Shown here piece after piece: positions 16,057 to 23,599 of a DNA stretch of 29,287 nucleotides (position 1 is its first letter; every line of letters starts with the position of its first letter). The position numbers were made by a program, and so were the translations under genes. The notes under the pieces were generated by a model. It saw only the letters and a program-made list of their open reading frames with translations, made no database searches and had not been told where the DNA came from. This DNA is from UBA9676 sp036522155 (GTDB lineage Bacteria > Actinomycetota > Actinomycetes > Streptosporangiales > Streptosporangiaceae): contig DATDGI010000333.1 in NCBI GenBank assembly GCA_036522155.1, forward strand, positions 1 through 29,287, written 5' to 3'.

Positions 16057-17412
16057 CAGGTCAGAGCGTTGTGCCCCTACAGCGGCCAGAGCGGTGGCCC
16101 TAGAACATGTAGGGCTGGAAGGCCATTCGGCGGAGTCAGGAGGCAGCGGCTGCGCCCTCGCGCTGGTATCCGGGTCGTTGCTTTCGTAGGCATGCAGGCG
16201 GCTCACGGCCTGGTTCAGGGCGTGCAGGATGGCGGCCCGGTCCTGGGCGAACAGGTGCCCGTAGATGTTCTTGGTGGTCTCGATCTTGCTGTGCCCCATT
16301 TGCCGCGCGACCTGCATGTCGGATGCGCCGGAGGCGATGAGCAGGGAGGCGCACACGTGCCGTAGCTCATGGGCTGTGTAGCTGACCGCGCCGTCGGGGT
16401 GGGCGGCGGTGTAGCCCTGGGCGAACCGGAGGTACTTGCGCCAGGTCGCGTAGCCGAGGTAGCCGCCACGGTCGCCGTTGATCAGCCGGGCGTAGAGCGT
16501 GCCGCCGCTGCGGTCCCGGCCTGGGGCGCCGCGTCCGGTCAGGCGGTGGACTGCGGGCATGGCGATGTCGGGGATCATCACGGTGCGGACGGCGGCTCGG
16601 GTCTTCATGTCCTCGCGCACGTCCCGGCGGCCGCCGGACTCGCTGGCGGTACGGTCGATGATCATCCACTGCGCGTGCAGGTTGACGTTGCTCACCGGGA
16701 CGGCGACAGCTTCCTCCCAGCGCAGCCCGGTGAATGCCAACACCATCGCAACGTCACCCAGGCCGGGCTTGAAGTGATCGAGCGCCGCCGACAGCCGCAG
16801 CACTTGCGGGATGGACGGGATCACGACCCGGCGGCGCACTGAGCTGCCCCAGCCGGTGCGCAGTTCCAGCGCGGGATTGGCGGTGATGATCCGCTCCTCG
16901 CGTGCCCAGGCGAACAGCCGTCGCAATACCGATGCCACGGTGCTTTTGGTGCTGGCCGAGGCCGGGCGGCCGTCTTGCAGCGCCAGGTTGCGGATGGTCG
17001 TATTGAGCTCGGGCAGGTCGAGGTCGCCGATCCAGGCGTTGCCCAGCGCCGGGAGAATGTAGACGTTGAGGCAGGTGCGCTCCTTGGCCAGAGACGATTT
17101 CGGCCGCGGGGTGCCGTCCCGTTTGACCCGGTAGGCGAGTAGGTAGCGGGCTGCCACGTCAGCGAGCCGGATCCGCTCGGGCTGCAGCCGCCCGGGACGC
17201 CGCTTGGCCTCGTTGAAGTCGGCCAGCAGCCGAGCGGCGGCGTCGAGGCCTTCGGCGGTGCGCTCGATCTGCCGTTTGAGCACCGGATCCCACATGCGGA
17301 CCCGGTAGACCGGCGTCCCGTCCGGGGTGATCACCGCCACCTGTCCTCTGCCGTGCTTACGGGTCTTAGCGGTGATCCCCTTGGGTAGGTCACGCCGAGC
17401 GTCGTTGGGCAT
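16036..17412 (-). CDS. int: Tyrosine integrase of the actinomycete integrative element
   Basis: 458-residue integrase, last gene of a rep-xis-int operon; it overlaps xis by 23 bases. N-terminal arm-type region about 8-60, core-binding domain about 83-180, catalytic domain with Arg231 (TGLRWEE), Lys270, His348 and Arg351 (HELRH), His374 (GHSKIETT) and Tyr384 (NIYGHLF), a complete active site. The last residues (GGATWT) are encoded by the tRNA-Ile attachment core, so the C-terminus depends on where the element sits. A Pro/Ser-rich tail beyond residue 410 is probably disordered. Confidence 0.96.
   Translation of the reverse strand: MPNDARRDLPKGITAKTRKHGRGQVAVITPDGTPVYRVRMWDPVLKRQIERTAEGLDAAARLLADFNEAKRRPGRLQPERIRLADVAARYLLAYRVKRDGTPRPKSSLAKERTCLNVYILPALGNAWIGDLDLPELNTTIRNLALQDGRPASASTKSTVASVLRRLFAWAREERIITANPALELRTGWGSSVRRRVVIPSIPQVLRLSAALDHFKPGLGDVAMVLAFTGLRWEEAVAVPVSNVNLHAQWMIIDRTASESGGRRDVREDMKTRAAVRTVMIPDIAMPAVHRLTGRGAPGRDRSGGTLYARLINGDRGGYLGYATWRKYLRFAQGYTAAHPDGAVSYTAHELRHVCASLLIASGASDMQVARQMGHSKIETTKNIYGHLFAQDRAAILHALNQAVSRLHAYESNDPDTSARAQPLPPDSAEWPSSPTCSRATALAAVGAQRSDLGGATWT
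16072..16116. repeat. Left-end arm-like motifs of the Ile element
   Basis: TGCCCCTACAG (16072), TGGCCCTAGAA (16095) and, on the minus strand, AGCCCTACATG (16116-16106). They match the tandem TGGCCCTACA units at 22570-22591 near the other half site. They lie inside the integrase 3' end. Inferred arm-type sites. Confidence 0.5.
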
Positions 17413-17731
17413 GGTGATTCTCCTGTTCTGTCGGCCAGTCGATCAGCGATTTGGGCAGCACCACCGGCGCGCGGGCACGAGCCCGCGGCAGGGTTGCCGA
17501 AACTTTGGGGGCGTTGGGCGCTTCGGGGGATCGGCCGGGCCGGGCAGGAGGACAGGACCATTGTTCGACCTCTTGCTCGGCGAAGCGCAGCAGGCGTCCC
17601 ACTTTCCGGTAGGGGATCGCGTCGCGCGCGACCAGCTTGCGGGCGTGCCGTTCTGTGATGTTGAGCCACTGACACAGCTCGGCCAGCGTGAGCATGCGCG
17701 TCCCCTGCCCGAGCGGTGGTTCCGGGCTCAT
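17390..17731 (-). CDS. xis: Excisionase-like helix-turn-helix protein
   Basis: 113-residue protein whose first 55 residues form a MerR/excisionase-type winged helix (MLTLAELCQWLNITERHARKLVARDAIPYRKVGRLLRFAEQEVEQW). The rest is Pro/Ala/Arg-rich. The start ATG at 17731 overlaps the rep stop (ATGA). In actinomycete integrative elements the equivalent small gene between rep and int directs excision together with the integrase. Confidence 0.88.
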   Translation of the reverse strand: MSPEPPLGQGTRMLTLAELCQWLNITERHARKLVARDAIPYRKVGRLLRFAEQEVEQWSCPPARPGRSPEAPNAPKVSATLPRARARAPVVLPKSLIDWPTEQENHHAQRRSA

Positions 17732-19428
17732 GCCGCGCTCCTGGTCGCCGCAGGCTTATCCGGCTGGGGCGCTGCTCGTCGCCTGGCTTCGTCCAGGTCG
17801 CGTTTCCAGCGCATCCGGTCCTCGACCACGAGCATCAGCCGCCGGGTCAGCGGAAGATAGTCTTCATCAGCGGGCGTGACACGCTGCCAGCGGTAACGGC
17901 TGTTGTCGTCGGTTGCCGAAAGACCAAGCTGCTCCATCAGCCAGGCCTTGCGGTCGCCGCGGTGGTCGGCCAGGGTCTTGCACGACCACTTGCGGGAGAC
18001 CAGGATCCGGCGCCCGGCGTAGCCCAGGTGCTCGTGCCGGTGCGCCTTGCCCTTGCATGCTCCGGGCAGTAAGCCGGGCCGGGGGTTCTTCGGCGTGATG
18101 CCATACCGCAGCCAGTTCGCGCACGTCGGCGAGCACGGCTCGTACCGCAGTGCTTCGATCAGGCGACCGGCGTGGGCGCGCTGGGCGTCGGTTTCCGGAG
18201 TGTGGCATTCGGCGACCTGCTTGACCAGATATTTGGTCAGGTAGCCGATGCACCGGCTGGCGTCCTTGGACCCGGCCAGGACACCCTGGGCGTCGAACTT
18301 GGGCCCGAAACGGGCCATGTGCCGGGGCGGATCGTGCGGCCCGATCGCGTCCAGGGCCTCATCCCAGGAGGGGAGAAACTCCCCTGTCTCCGGGTCCAGG
18401 TAGCGGCCGGAAGCCTCATGCCACACCGGACGGTGATCATCGTCAAAGTGGACCTCGCTCGTGGCGGGCCACCACACCTGGTGATAGGTCGCCGCCAGCA
18501 CCTTGCGGAGGTCGGCCCGGGAGATGGTGCCGCGGATCGCGATGTGCAGGTGCGGAGCCAGCCGCCGCTGGGGTTCGACAGCGGCGAAGTACTGCACGTC
18601 GAACCCGGCGAAGCGGCGCAAGTTCTGGATGAACCGGTCGAACAGCGCTGCGAAATGCAGCGCATCCCGGGCTGCGGATTCGTAGTCGTAGCCGTCAGGG
18701 TCGACGGGGGTGCCATCGTCGCGGACCGGGCCGTAGCTGGGGCAGGTCAAGGTGATGAACATCGACGGCCGGTAGAGCTGGCCATTGCGGCCGGGATAGA
18801 CCCGGCCCACCGTTGAGGAGTTCATCGTGCGACCGGGCAGATCCGGGGCATCCTGGCGCCGACGGGTCGACCGATGCCGCCGCGGTCGCTTTCTGTCGCC
18901 CGGACGAGACCCGCCATCCTTCTTGTTACTGGGGTCGGGATGGCCCCGCACCCCGGTTGCAGCCAGTTCCTCTTCAAGCGCATCGATGAGATCGTCGAGT
19001 CCGATGGTGTCCTGGTCGGCAGCCGGGGGCTGATCGCTGCCAGAATGCAGATCGGCCAGGGTTTCTATCAGCCACTTCTGGTAGTCGTCGGGCGGGCGCG
19101 GATCAGCGGCTGGCTCGTCCTCGAGGTGCCAGCCTTCCCGGCACTGCACCGCCCGCAGTACCTTGGCCCGCTCGGCGCACGGCAGGCAGACCTTGGCCAG
19201 CGTCGAGCCGCACGGGATCAGCACCTGTTCGACCTCTCCGGTATCCAGGTTGGTCTTGCGCAGCTGCACCGGTCGGATGCACGCGCCATAATCCAGCGCC
19301 ACCGCCTTGACCACATCCCGCGCCAGTGGCCAGGCGGCACGCTCAGCGCGAGTATGGCGTCCGACCACCAGGCGGCTCCTTCCTAAGATCGTCCTTGCAA
19401 ATCGACGGGCAGCAGCAAGCCACCCCAC
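17728..19428 (-). CDS. rep: Rolling-circle replication initiator (RepSA type)
   Basis: 566-residue initiator like those of pSAM2-type elements. A Cys-rich N-terminal block (C50, C73, C81xxC84, C96, then REGWHLED) probably binds zinc. Rep motifs follow: FITLTCPSYG (224-233), the metal-binding HLH (293-295, LAPHLHIAIRG), and a Tyr motif CIGYLTKYLVK with Tyr396 and Tyr400. A conserved tail KWSCKTLADHR is present. It probably nicks an origin and drives replication of the excised circle. First gene of the rep-xis-int operon; the exact start is uncertain because an internal GTG at about residue 21-22 is also possible. Confidence 0.93.
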   Translation of the reverse strand: MGWLAAARRFARTILGRSRLVVGRHTRAERAAWPLARDVVKAVALDYGACIRPVQLRKTNLDTGEVEQVLIPCGSTLAKVCLPCAERAKVLRAVQCREGWHLEDEPAADPRPPDDYQKWLIETLADLHSGSDQPPAADQDTIGLDDLIDALEEELAATGVRGHPDPSNKKDGGSRPGDRKRPRRHRSTRRRQDAPDLPGRTMNSSTVGRVYPGRNGQLYRPSMFITLTCPSYGPVRDDGTPVDPDGYDYESAARDALHFAALFDRFIQNLRRFAGFDVQYFAAVEPQRRLAPHLHIAIRGTISRADLRKVLAATYHQVWWPATSEVHFDDDHRPVWHEASGRYLDPETGEFLPSWDEALDAIGPHDPPRHMARFGPKFDAQGVLAGSKDASRCIGYLTKYLVKQVAECHTPETDAQRAHAGRLIEALRYEPCSPTCANWLRYGITPKNPRPGLLPGACKGKAHRHEHLGYAGRRILVSRKWSCKTLADHRGDRKAWLMEQLGLSATDDNSRYRWQRVTPADEDYLPLTRRLMLVVEDRMRWKRDLDEARRRAAPQPDKPAATRSAA

Positions 19429-19499
19429 CGCCCGCTATCCGGCTCAATCGCCTATGGCCAGCAACGGCCATTCAGGCGAAAGCCGCGCAGCAAGCGGCG

Positions 19500-19528
19500 C
19501 TTTGACTGCGCTCGCAGCCGAATCAAAG
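19500..19528. other. Compound hairpin, candidate double-strand origin
   Basis: CTTTGA (19500-19505) pairs with TCAAAG (19523-19528), and inside it CTGCG pairs with CGCAG across two bases. It lies about 70 bases upstream of the rep start. Such structures often present the Rep nick site; the role is inferred. Confidence 0.4.
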
Positions 19529-19786
19529 GAAAGGCGCCCGCAGGATTGGCAGATTTAGCAGATAGGGCGGGTCACCCAGGGGCTCATGCCCCGCGGCCAA
19601 GCCGCATCGTCAAGATCACGCCCCAAGAGGGGCCATTAGCTATGCCGGTGGACCTTGGGCTTCAAGCCCGCCACCATGGGCAGGTTCCGCTCTTCGCGTC
19701 CCCTACTGTCTACCCCATCCCGAGACCGGAGCAAACCAGATTGGCAGGGGCCGACCCGGCGAGGATTGTCCATGAGTGTCCACCAG

Positions 19787-19821
19787 AGTCCGCAGCAGTC
19801 CGCCACAGTCCGCCAGTCCGC
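19787..19821 (+). repeat. Four AGTCCGC direct repeats (iteron-like)
   Basis: AGTCCGC occurs at 19787, 19797, 19807 and 19815 (spacings 10, 10, 8). One-helical-turn spacing suggests a protein binding array, either for Rep or a regulator. Confidence 0.55.
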
Positions 19822-19826
19822 AATGG

Positions 19827-19844
19827 ATGTGAGCCAAATCACAT
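19827..19844. promoter_or_regulatory. CRP-like palindrome ATGTGA-N6-TCACAT
   Basis: Both half sites are perfect and match the TGTGA-N6-TCACA consensus of CRP-family regulators. It sits directly after the AGTCCGC repeats and 400 bases upstream of rep. Binding is inferred. Confidence 0.55.
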
Positions 19845-19984
19845 GTTCCAGGCGCCAGGCAGGAGCTCCGCAGGCACGCGATGGTGGCATGGCATGGAAC
19901 TCGCGACATGGCGCCTGCCGTTCTCGCGGCCGTTTCGCGGGTCTTCGCGGTTGCGTTGCCGAATCTGGCCTTATATAGATCAAG

Positions 19985-20003
19985 GCGGCGCCTGCGGCGC
20001 CGC
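19985..20003. terminator. GC-rich hairpin
   Basis: GCGGCGCC and GGCGCCGC arms of 8 bp around a 3-base loop. No T-run follows on either strand. It may end transcription from the membrane protein gene or be part of the origin. Confidence 0.3.
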
Positions 20004-20021
20004 TGGCCCGGCGTCAGCGTC

Positions 20022-20043
20022 GGCCTCCGGCCTTGGGGAGGCC
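20022..20043. terminator. GC-rich hairpin 3' of the membrane protein gene
   Basis: GGCCTCC pairs with GGAGGCC across an 8-base loop. It lies about 135 bases past the stop of the minus-strand gene at 20179. There is no T-run, so termination is only a possibility. Confidence 0.3.
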
Positions 20044-20178
20044 CCGGCCGTCGCGCGCCGGGCCACAGCCGCAGGCCACACAGACCAAGACAGCTCATGC
20101 GCCACGCTGACCGGAACTGCGTGCAGCCGTCATTCTCGCGGGCCGCGGTCCAGTTCGCCGTGACCGCCAAACCCGGCG

Positions 20179-21486
20179 TCATGCGCGTTCGCTGATCCAT
20201 ACCGACACATGGGCCGGTTCCAGGGCCTGGTATACGACACCGGCCAGATCATCGCGGACCGAGTCCAGAGCCGCGGCGTCTTGAATGCGGGCGGCGAACG
20301 CGGCCACCATCTGGTCGGCGTTGTACCGGGCCCGGTTGAACCGGCGGTCCACGGCCCGCTGGACCCGGCGCCGCAGCGGGTTGAACAGTGCCGCGGCGGC
20401 CAGGGTGGCGGCGGCCACCGCCAGCGGGGTGTGGAATGACAGTACCCGGGTGGCCAGCAGCACCAGGCCCGCGTACACCCCGACCAGCAGGCCGGTCACG
20501 ATCGCATAGGCCAGGGTGCGGGAGATGATCCGGTCGATGTCATACAGCCGGTACCTCAAGATCGCCACCCCGATCGACACCGGCAGCGCCGCGAGGCCGA
20601 TAGTTGCGACGTCGAGCACCGCCTGGAAGGCGGGTGGCGGTGACCCTTGAGGGCCGAGGGTTTGAGGGCCGAGGGTCCCCACGATGGCGATGACCGCCAG
20701 GCCAGCCATGCACACGGCCCCGCCGCTGGCCAGCCACTTGAGCTGCTGGCGGCGGTCGCCGTCGGCGCGGCGCCAGGCACGCACCTGGCTGGCCGCGAAC
20801 GCCAGCCAGAACACCGCCAGCACCAGTACGATGACCGCCTCGACCGGCCCCAGCCACGCCGAGCTGCCCGCCGGGTTGTCCACCGCACGCAGGTCACCGC
20901 CGGGTGCGAGGTGGATGTCGCCCGCGGCGACGGCGCGGATCGTCACCGCATAGATGCTCACCGGCCAGCACGCGGCCACCGCCAGGTAGGCCCACAGCAC
21001 CGGCCGCCACCGGGGCGAGGGCAGCCGGCCATCCGGGAACAGCAAGATCATCAGCGGGAGTGTTACCAACAGCCAGACCCAGGCCGGGGCGAGGAACACG
21101 CCCACCACGGCCAGCGGCAGGTGATGACCGAGCCGGTAGCTGAGCCATGCGTAGTCCCCCCCGCCATCTGCAAGCACTAGCAGCGCCATCAGCGCGAGAA
21201 ACATCCAGCCCAGTGGATTGCCGGGCTGGCGCCGCGCCACGACGAACCCGAGGAGTGCCGTCGGCAGCACAGCGATGAAGGCCGCGAGATTCGCGCCGCT
21301 GCCGGTCCCCGCCCACCAGGTCGCAGAATCCAGCGGCACTTTGGCGGCAAACAGGAGGAAAATCAGCACACCCAGCGACCACGCAGCAACCGCTGGGGCC
21401 GTTATCCGGGACCGGCGCCTCGCCGTGCCCGCGGTCACCGGCCCGTGCCCGGCTGCTGGGTGCGCTTGACCCCCCACAGGGGGCAA
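20179..21486 (-). CDS. Multi-pass membrane protein resembling histidine kinase sensor region
   Basis: 435 residues. About eight or nine hydrophobic segments span residues 30-350 (for example AWSLGVLIFLLFAA, AFIAVLPTALLGFVVA, WVWLLVTLPLMILLF, AVIVLVLAVFWLAFAAS). Then comes the block LRYRLYDIDRIISRTLAYAIVTGLLVGVYAGLVLL and a cytoplasmic tail AVDRRFNRARYNADQMVAAFAARI ... ALEPAHVSVWI. This layout is the membrane half of a class of actinobacterial two-component kinases, but here the protein ends before any HisKA or ATPase domain. Such free-standing forms occur in actinomycetes; the role is unknown. It lies within the integrative element. Confidence 0.8.
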   Translation of the reverse strand: MPPVGGQAHPAAGHGPVTAGTARRRSRITAPAVAAWSLGVLIFLLFAAKVPLDSATWWAGTGSGANLAAFIAVLPTALLGFVVARRQPGNPLGWMFLALMALLVLADGGGDYAWLSYRLGHHLPLAVVGVFLAPAWVWLLVTLPLMILLFPDGRLPSPRWRPVLWAYLAVAACWPVSIYAVTIRAVAAGDIHLAPGGDLRAVDNPAGSSAWLGPVEAVIVLVLAVFWLAFAASQVRAWRRADGDRRQQLKWLASGGAVCMAGLAVIAIVGTLGPQTLGPQGSPPPAFQAVLDVATIGLAALPVSIGVAILRYRLYDIDRIISRTLAYAIVTGLLVGVYAGLVLLATRVLSFHTPLAVAAATLAAAALFNPLRRRVQRAVDRRFNRARYNADQMVAAFAARIQDAAALDSVRDDLAGVVYQALEPAHVSVWISERA

Positions 21487-21868
21487 CGCTACGCCCGGAT
21501 CGTTCCGGCAACGTTACGGCTCACAGCGGCAGGTACATGATTGCCGGTGGGCTCAGATCCGGGGACAGCCCGCTCAGTGTCCGGGGATGCCCCTCCTCCG
21601 TCAAGGGCACCCAAAGATCCTTTCAAAGAGCGCTTCGCAGAAAGCATCTTCAGGACCCACCCTTGAGCGGCGGAGCCTCTGCACCCCCTCCGGCCAGCAA
21701 TCAAGGGCCAGGCCCGAGCCAGCCCGGACCGGACGCGGGCCGTCCCCTTCAGCGGCGCGGGCGGTCAAAGGGCCGGATCGTGCAGCCAAGCCCCCGGACC
21801 CTGGCGAACAGCAGCAGACTCCCGGCCCCACCGGCCAGGGCGGCCAACCGGGCATGCTGGGCGAGATA
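21487..21868. other. Non-coding stretch with one arm-like unit
   Basis: About 380 bases without a supportable gene. One GTGCAGCCAAG unit is at 21780, 89 bases before the Thr-like half site; the same unit precedes the second Thr-like half site by 90 bases (27324 to 27414). Confidence 0.5.
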
Positions 21869-21891
21869 GCCAACTTGTAAACGGCAGGTCA
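21869..21891 (+). repeat. tRNA-Thr-like half site, copy 1
   Basis: A 23-base sequence containing ACTTGTAAACGGCAGGTCA recurs identically at 27414-27436. It reads like the anticodon loop (TGT) and following stem/variable region of tRNA-Thr. No 5' half is present. Inferred attachment relic. Confidence 0.6.
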
Positions 21892-21907
21892 ACCGCGCAC
21901 GTTCGGG

Positions 21908-22189
21908 TTATGTCCCGTAGGTGGCCGATCGGTGAGAGATGTCGAGCACGAGGACAGTGTGAGTCTGTTCGTCGATCCGGTACCGAACCCGCCAGTCCTG
22001 GCCACGCCGAGCGGAGTGCTGGCCTGCATACTCATCACGAAGCGGATGACCAACCCGACGGGGGCTGTCGAGCAGAGGGCCGACGATGAACTCCACGGCC
22101 GCGGTGGCGATCTTCTCGGGAAGGCTAGACAGCTGGCGCTGGGCGCGCGGCCGGACGTCGAGCTTCCAGCGGCCACCCGGCTCGGTCAC
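21908..22189 (-). CDS. ParE/RelE-family toxin
   Basis: 93-residue protein with the RelE/ParE fold signature: N-terminal WKLDVRPRAQRQLSSLPEKI, DSPRRVGHPLRDEYAGQHSARRGQDWRVRYRIDEQTHTVLVLDISHRSATY, where the RVGHPL and WRVRYRI strands and the C-terminal IxHR are typical. RelE members cut ribosome-bound mRNA; ParE members poison gyrase; sequence here fits the RelE side better. Start GTG overlaps the antitoxin stop (GTGA), antitoxin first. Confidence 0.9.
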   Translation of the reverse strand: MTEPGGRWKLDVRPRAQRQLSSLPEKIATAAVEFIVGPLLDSPRRVGHPLRDEYAGQHSARRGQDWRVRYRIDEQTHTVLVLDISHRSATYGT

Positions 22190-22494
22190 GCAGCGCCGGT
22201 GCTGCGGAGCAGGTGGGCGAAGCGGCGCCGGAACTCAGCTTCATCCAGGCCCGGCTCGTCCTCACCATCACCGGGTCTCTCGCCTGATGCGGTGTGCCGG
22301 TCGGTCGCGTCGCGGCGCCACCATGCTGTGGACTCCGCCGATTCCAACTCGTCTAGCCGCTGCCATTCCTCGGCGGAGACCAGGACGACGGGACGATGGC
22401 CGGGGCGCACCAGGGCCACTGGTCCGTGGCCAGCCTCAACCTCGTCAGCGATCGCATCCAGGTCCCCGGAGTCGCTGAGCGGCTTCTCTTCCAC
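22186..22494 (-). CDS. Phd/YefM-type antitoxin
   Basis: 102 residues from GTG 22494. The N-terminal Phd fold reads VEEKPLSDSGDLDAIADEVEAGHGPVALVRPGHRPVVLVSAEEWQRLDELE (the family PVxLTxxGxxxAVLVSxEEYE pattern). The acidic tail (ERPGDGEDEPGLDEAEFRRRFAHLL) would bind and block the toxin. A longer frame to 22653 is unsupported. The operon order and four-base overlap with the toxin are typical; autorepression is expected. Confidence 0.88.
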   Translation of the reverse strand: MEEKPLSDSGDLDAIADEVEAGHGPVALVRPGHRPVVLVSAEEWQRLDELESAESTAWWRRDATDRHTASGERPGDGEDEPGLDEAEFRRRFAHLLRSTGAA

Positions 22495-22569
22495 GGAACC
22501 AGTATGGCCGCCGAAGGCTACCGGCGGAACCGTACACCACCTGGGGTAGCGGAGTGCGATCCCTAGGGC

Positions 22570-22591
22570 TGGCCCTACAGTGGCCCTACAA
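22570..22591 (+). repeat. Tandem TGGCCCTACA units, right-end arm site of the Ile element
   Basis: TGGCCCTACAG (22570) and TGGCCCTACAA (22581), an 11-bp period. Related units are at 16072-16116 at the other end of the element. They lie about 120 bp before the half site at 22707, the layout seen at the other relics. Confidence 0.6.
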
Positions 22592-22706
22592 GGCTCGGGC
22601 CGACCTGGGAAAATGAGGGACAACCTAGGGCAGTCCAGAGAGCCGCCGGGCATATGAACCGCAGGTCAGAAGGCCAAAGCCAGCGTCTGGGCGAGAGAGC
22701 CGACAC

Positions 22707-22724
22707 TCTGATAAGGAAGCGGTC
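22707..22724 (+). repeat. Partial tRNA-Ile-like half site, right end
   Basis: TCTGATAAGGAAGCGGTC matches 16012-16029 at 17 of 18 positions, starting at the anticodon loop. The T-arm and acceptor parts are not kept, so the distal portion has decayed or been replaced. Confidence 0.55.
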
Positions 22725-22782
22725 AACTACTCAACTTGGGAGTCACCGAACGAGGAATTGCTGCGGCTGCGACACTGACGAC

Positions 22783-23599
22783 GTGGTATTCGTTGCTGAC
22801 GACCTTGCATCCTGGCTCATCGGACTGATCGCCGATGCAGGCCGCAAGAGGCTAACGACGGCCTTGCTTGGTACTGACCAGGAGCGGGCGCTGCGGTCGG
22901 CCGCCACCGCGGCGGTTCAGCTGACCGCCAGCGAGCTGCGCCCAGACGATGACGAGCAGGCCGAGCAGGTGGCGCTCGAAACCAGCCAGGTTTTCGGCAA
23001 CCCGGTGCCGGACGCTCCGCTGGCCGGGGTACAAGACGGTGACGGAAGCGTTGCAGGGAGGTATCGCCGAACAGTTGGTGGTCCTGGATGATGCCAGCCT
23101 GACCGGCACGGGGCAGTCTGCGGCTGATGCGCTAGGTGTTTCTGGCGCAGTGCTGGCCGAGAAGCTAACCGATCACTTGCTGTGGCAGATTATGGTCCGT
23201 GGCTCGCGGGGTGGGCCGCTGCAACCGCTGGCCAATCAGCTGAACCACAAGATGACTCGCCAACAAACTCATGATGCGGTGCGCGAGTTTGGCAACAAGA
23301 TCCTTGAGGCCATCGCCCGGCAGGATGCTACCCGCACGGCGCAGCAGGCAGGCTCGCAGATGTCGGCAGATGTTGCGTTGTATGTAGAGCAACTCCTTGA
23401 TGACCTGGACCTCGGTGGCCATGAAGAAGCACAACGCCGTGTAAATCGCCTGTTCCAGCCTGTCGCACAAAGGCTTGGACGTCTCATATTGCGAGATTTC
23501 GACGCGGTGGGCAGCGTGGGGCTGCTGCTCCGCACCGCCATGACCAGCGCAGACCTCGGATGCAACAGGCTCTCAGAACGCTCCATCTCGCGATACGAG
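22783..23599 (+). pseudogene. 5' part of a disrupted large gene (frameshifted, cut by IS256 copy B)
   Basis: The frame starting near GTG 22783 reads VVFVADDLASWLIGLIADAGRKRLTTALLG and continues to PDAPLAG. It then breaks: coding continues in another frame (KTVTEALQGGIAEQLVVLDDASLTGTGQSAADALGVSGAVLAEKLTDHLLWQIMVRGSRGG). Removing one G from the GGGG run at 23026-23029 restores a single frame. Coding then runs to codons for RYE at 23591-23599, where the IS is inserted. This N-terminal region resembles the start of actinobacterial NTPase/repeat proteins of the NB-ARC or TPR kind, but no NTPase domain follows here. That family link is from memory and is tentative. Confidence 0.7.

Larger units (their letters stand above)
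19429..20178. other. Non-coding control region upstream of rep
   Basis: 750 bases with no convincing gene. It holds several structured signals: a compound hairpin (19500-19528), four AGTCCGC iterons (19787-19821), a perfect ATGTGA-N6-TCACAT palindrome (19827-19844) and two GC-rich hairpins (19985-20003 and 20022-20043). Composition is mixed, with an AT-rich stretch near 19970-19982. It is a good candidate for the replication origin and regulatory region of the element. Confidence 0.6.

Noticed and set aside
19787..19821. AGTCCGC repeats as a CRISPR array
   Set aside because: Units are 7 bases with 1-3 base gaps; far too short for repeats and spacers. No cas gene is present in the window.
21489..21704. 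71-residue minus-strand frame upstream of the membrane protein gene
   Set aside because: No motif, no Shine-Dalgarno and alternative frames equally long; treated as non-coding.
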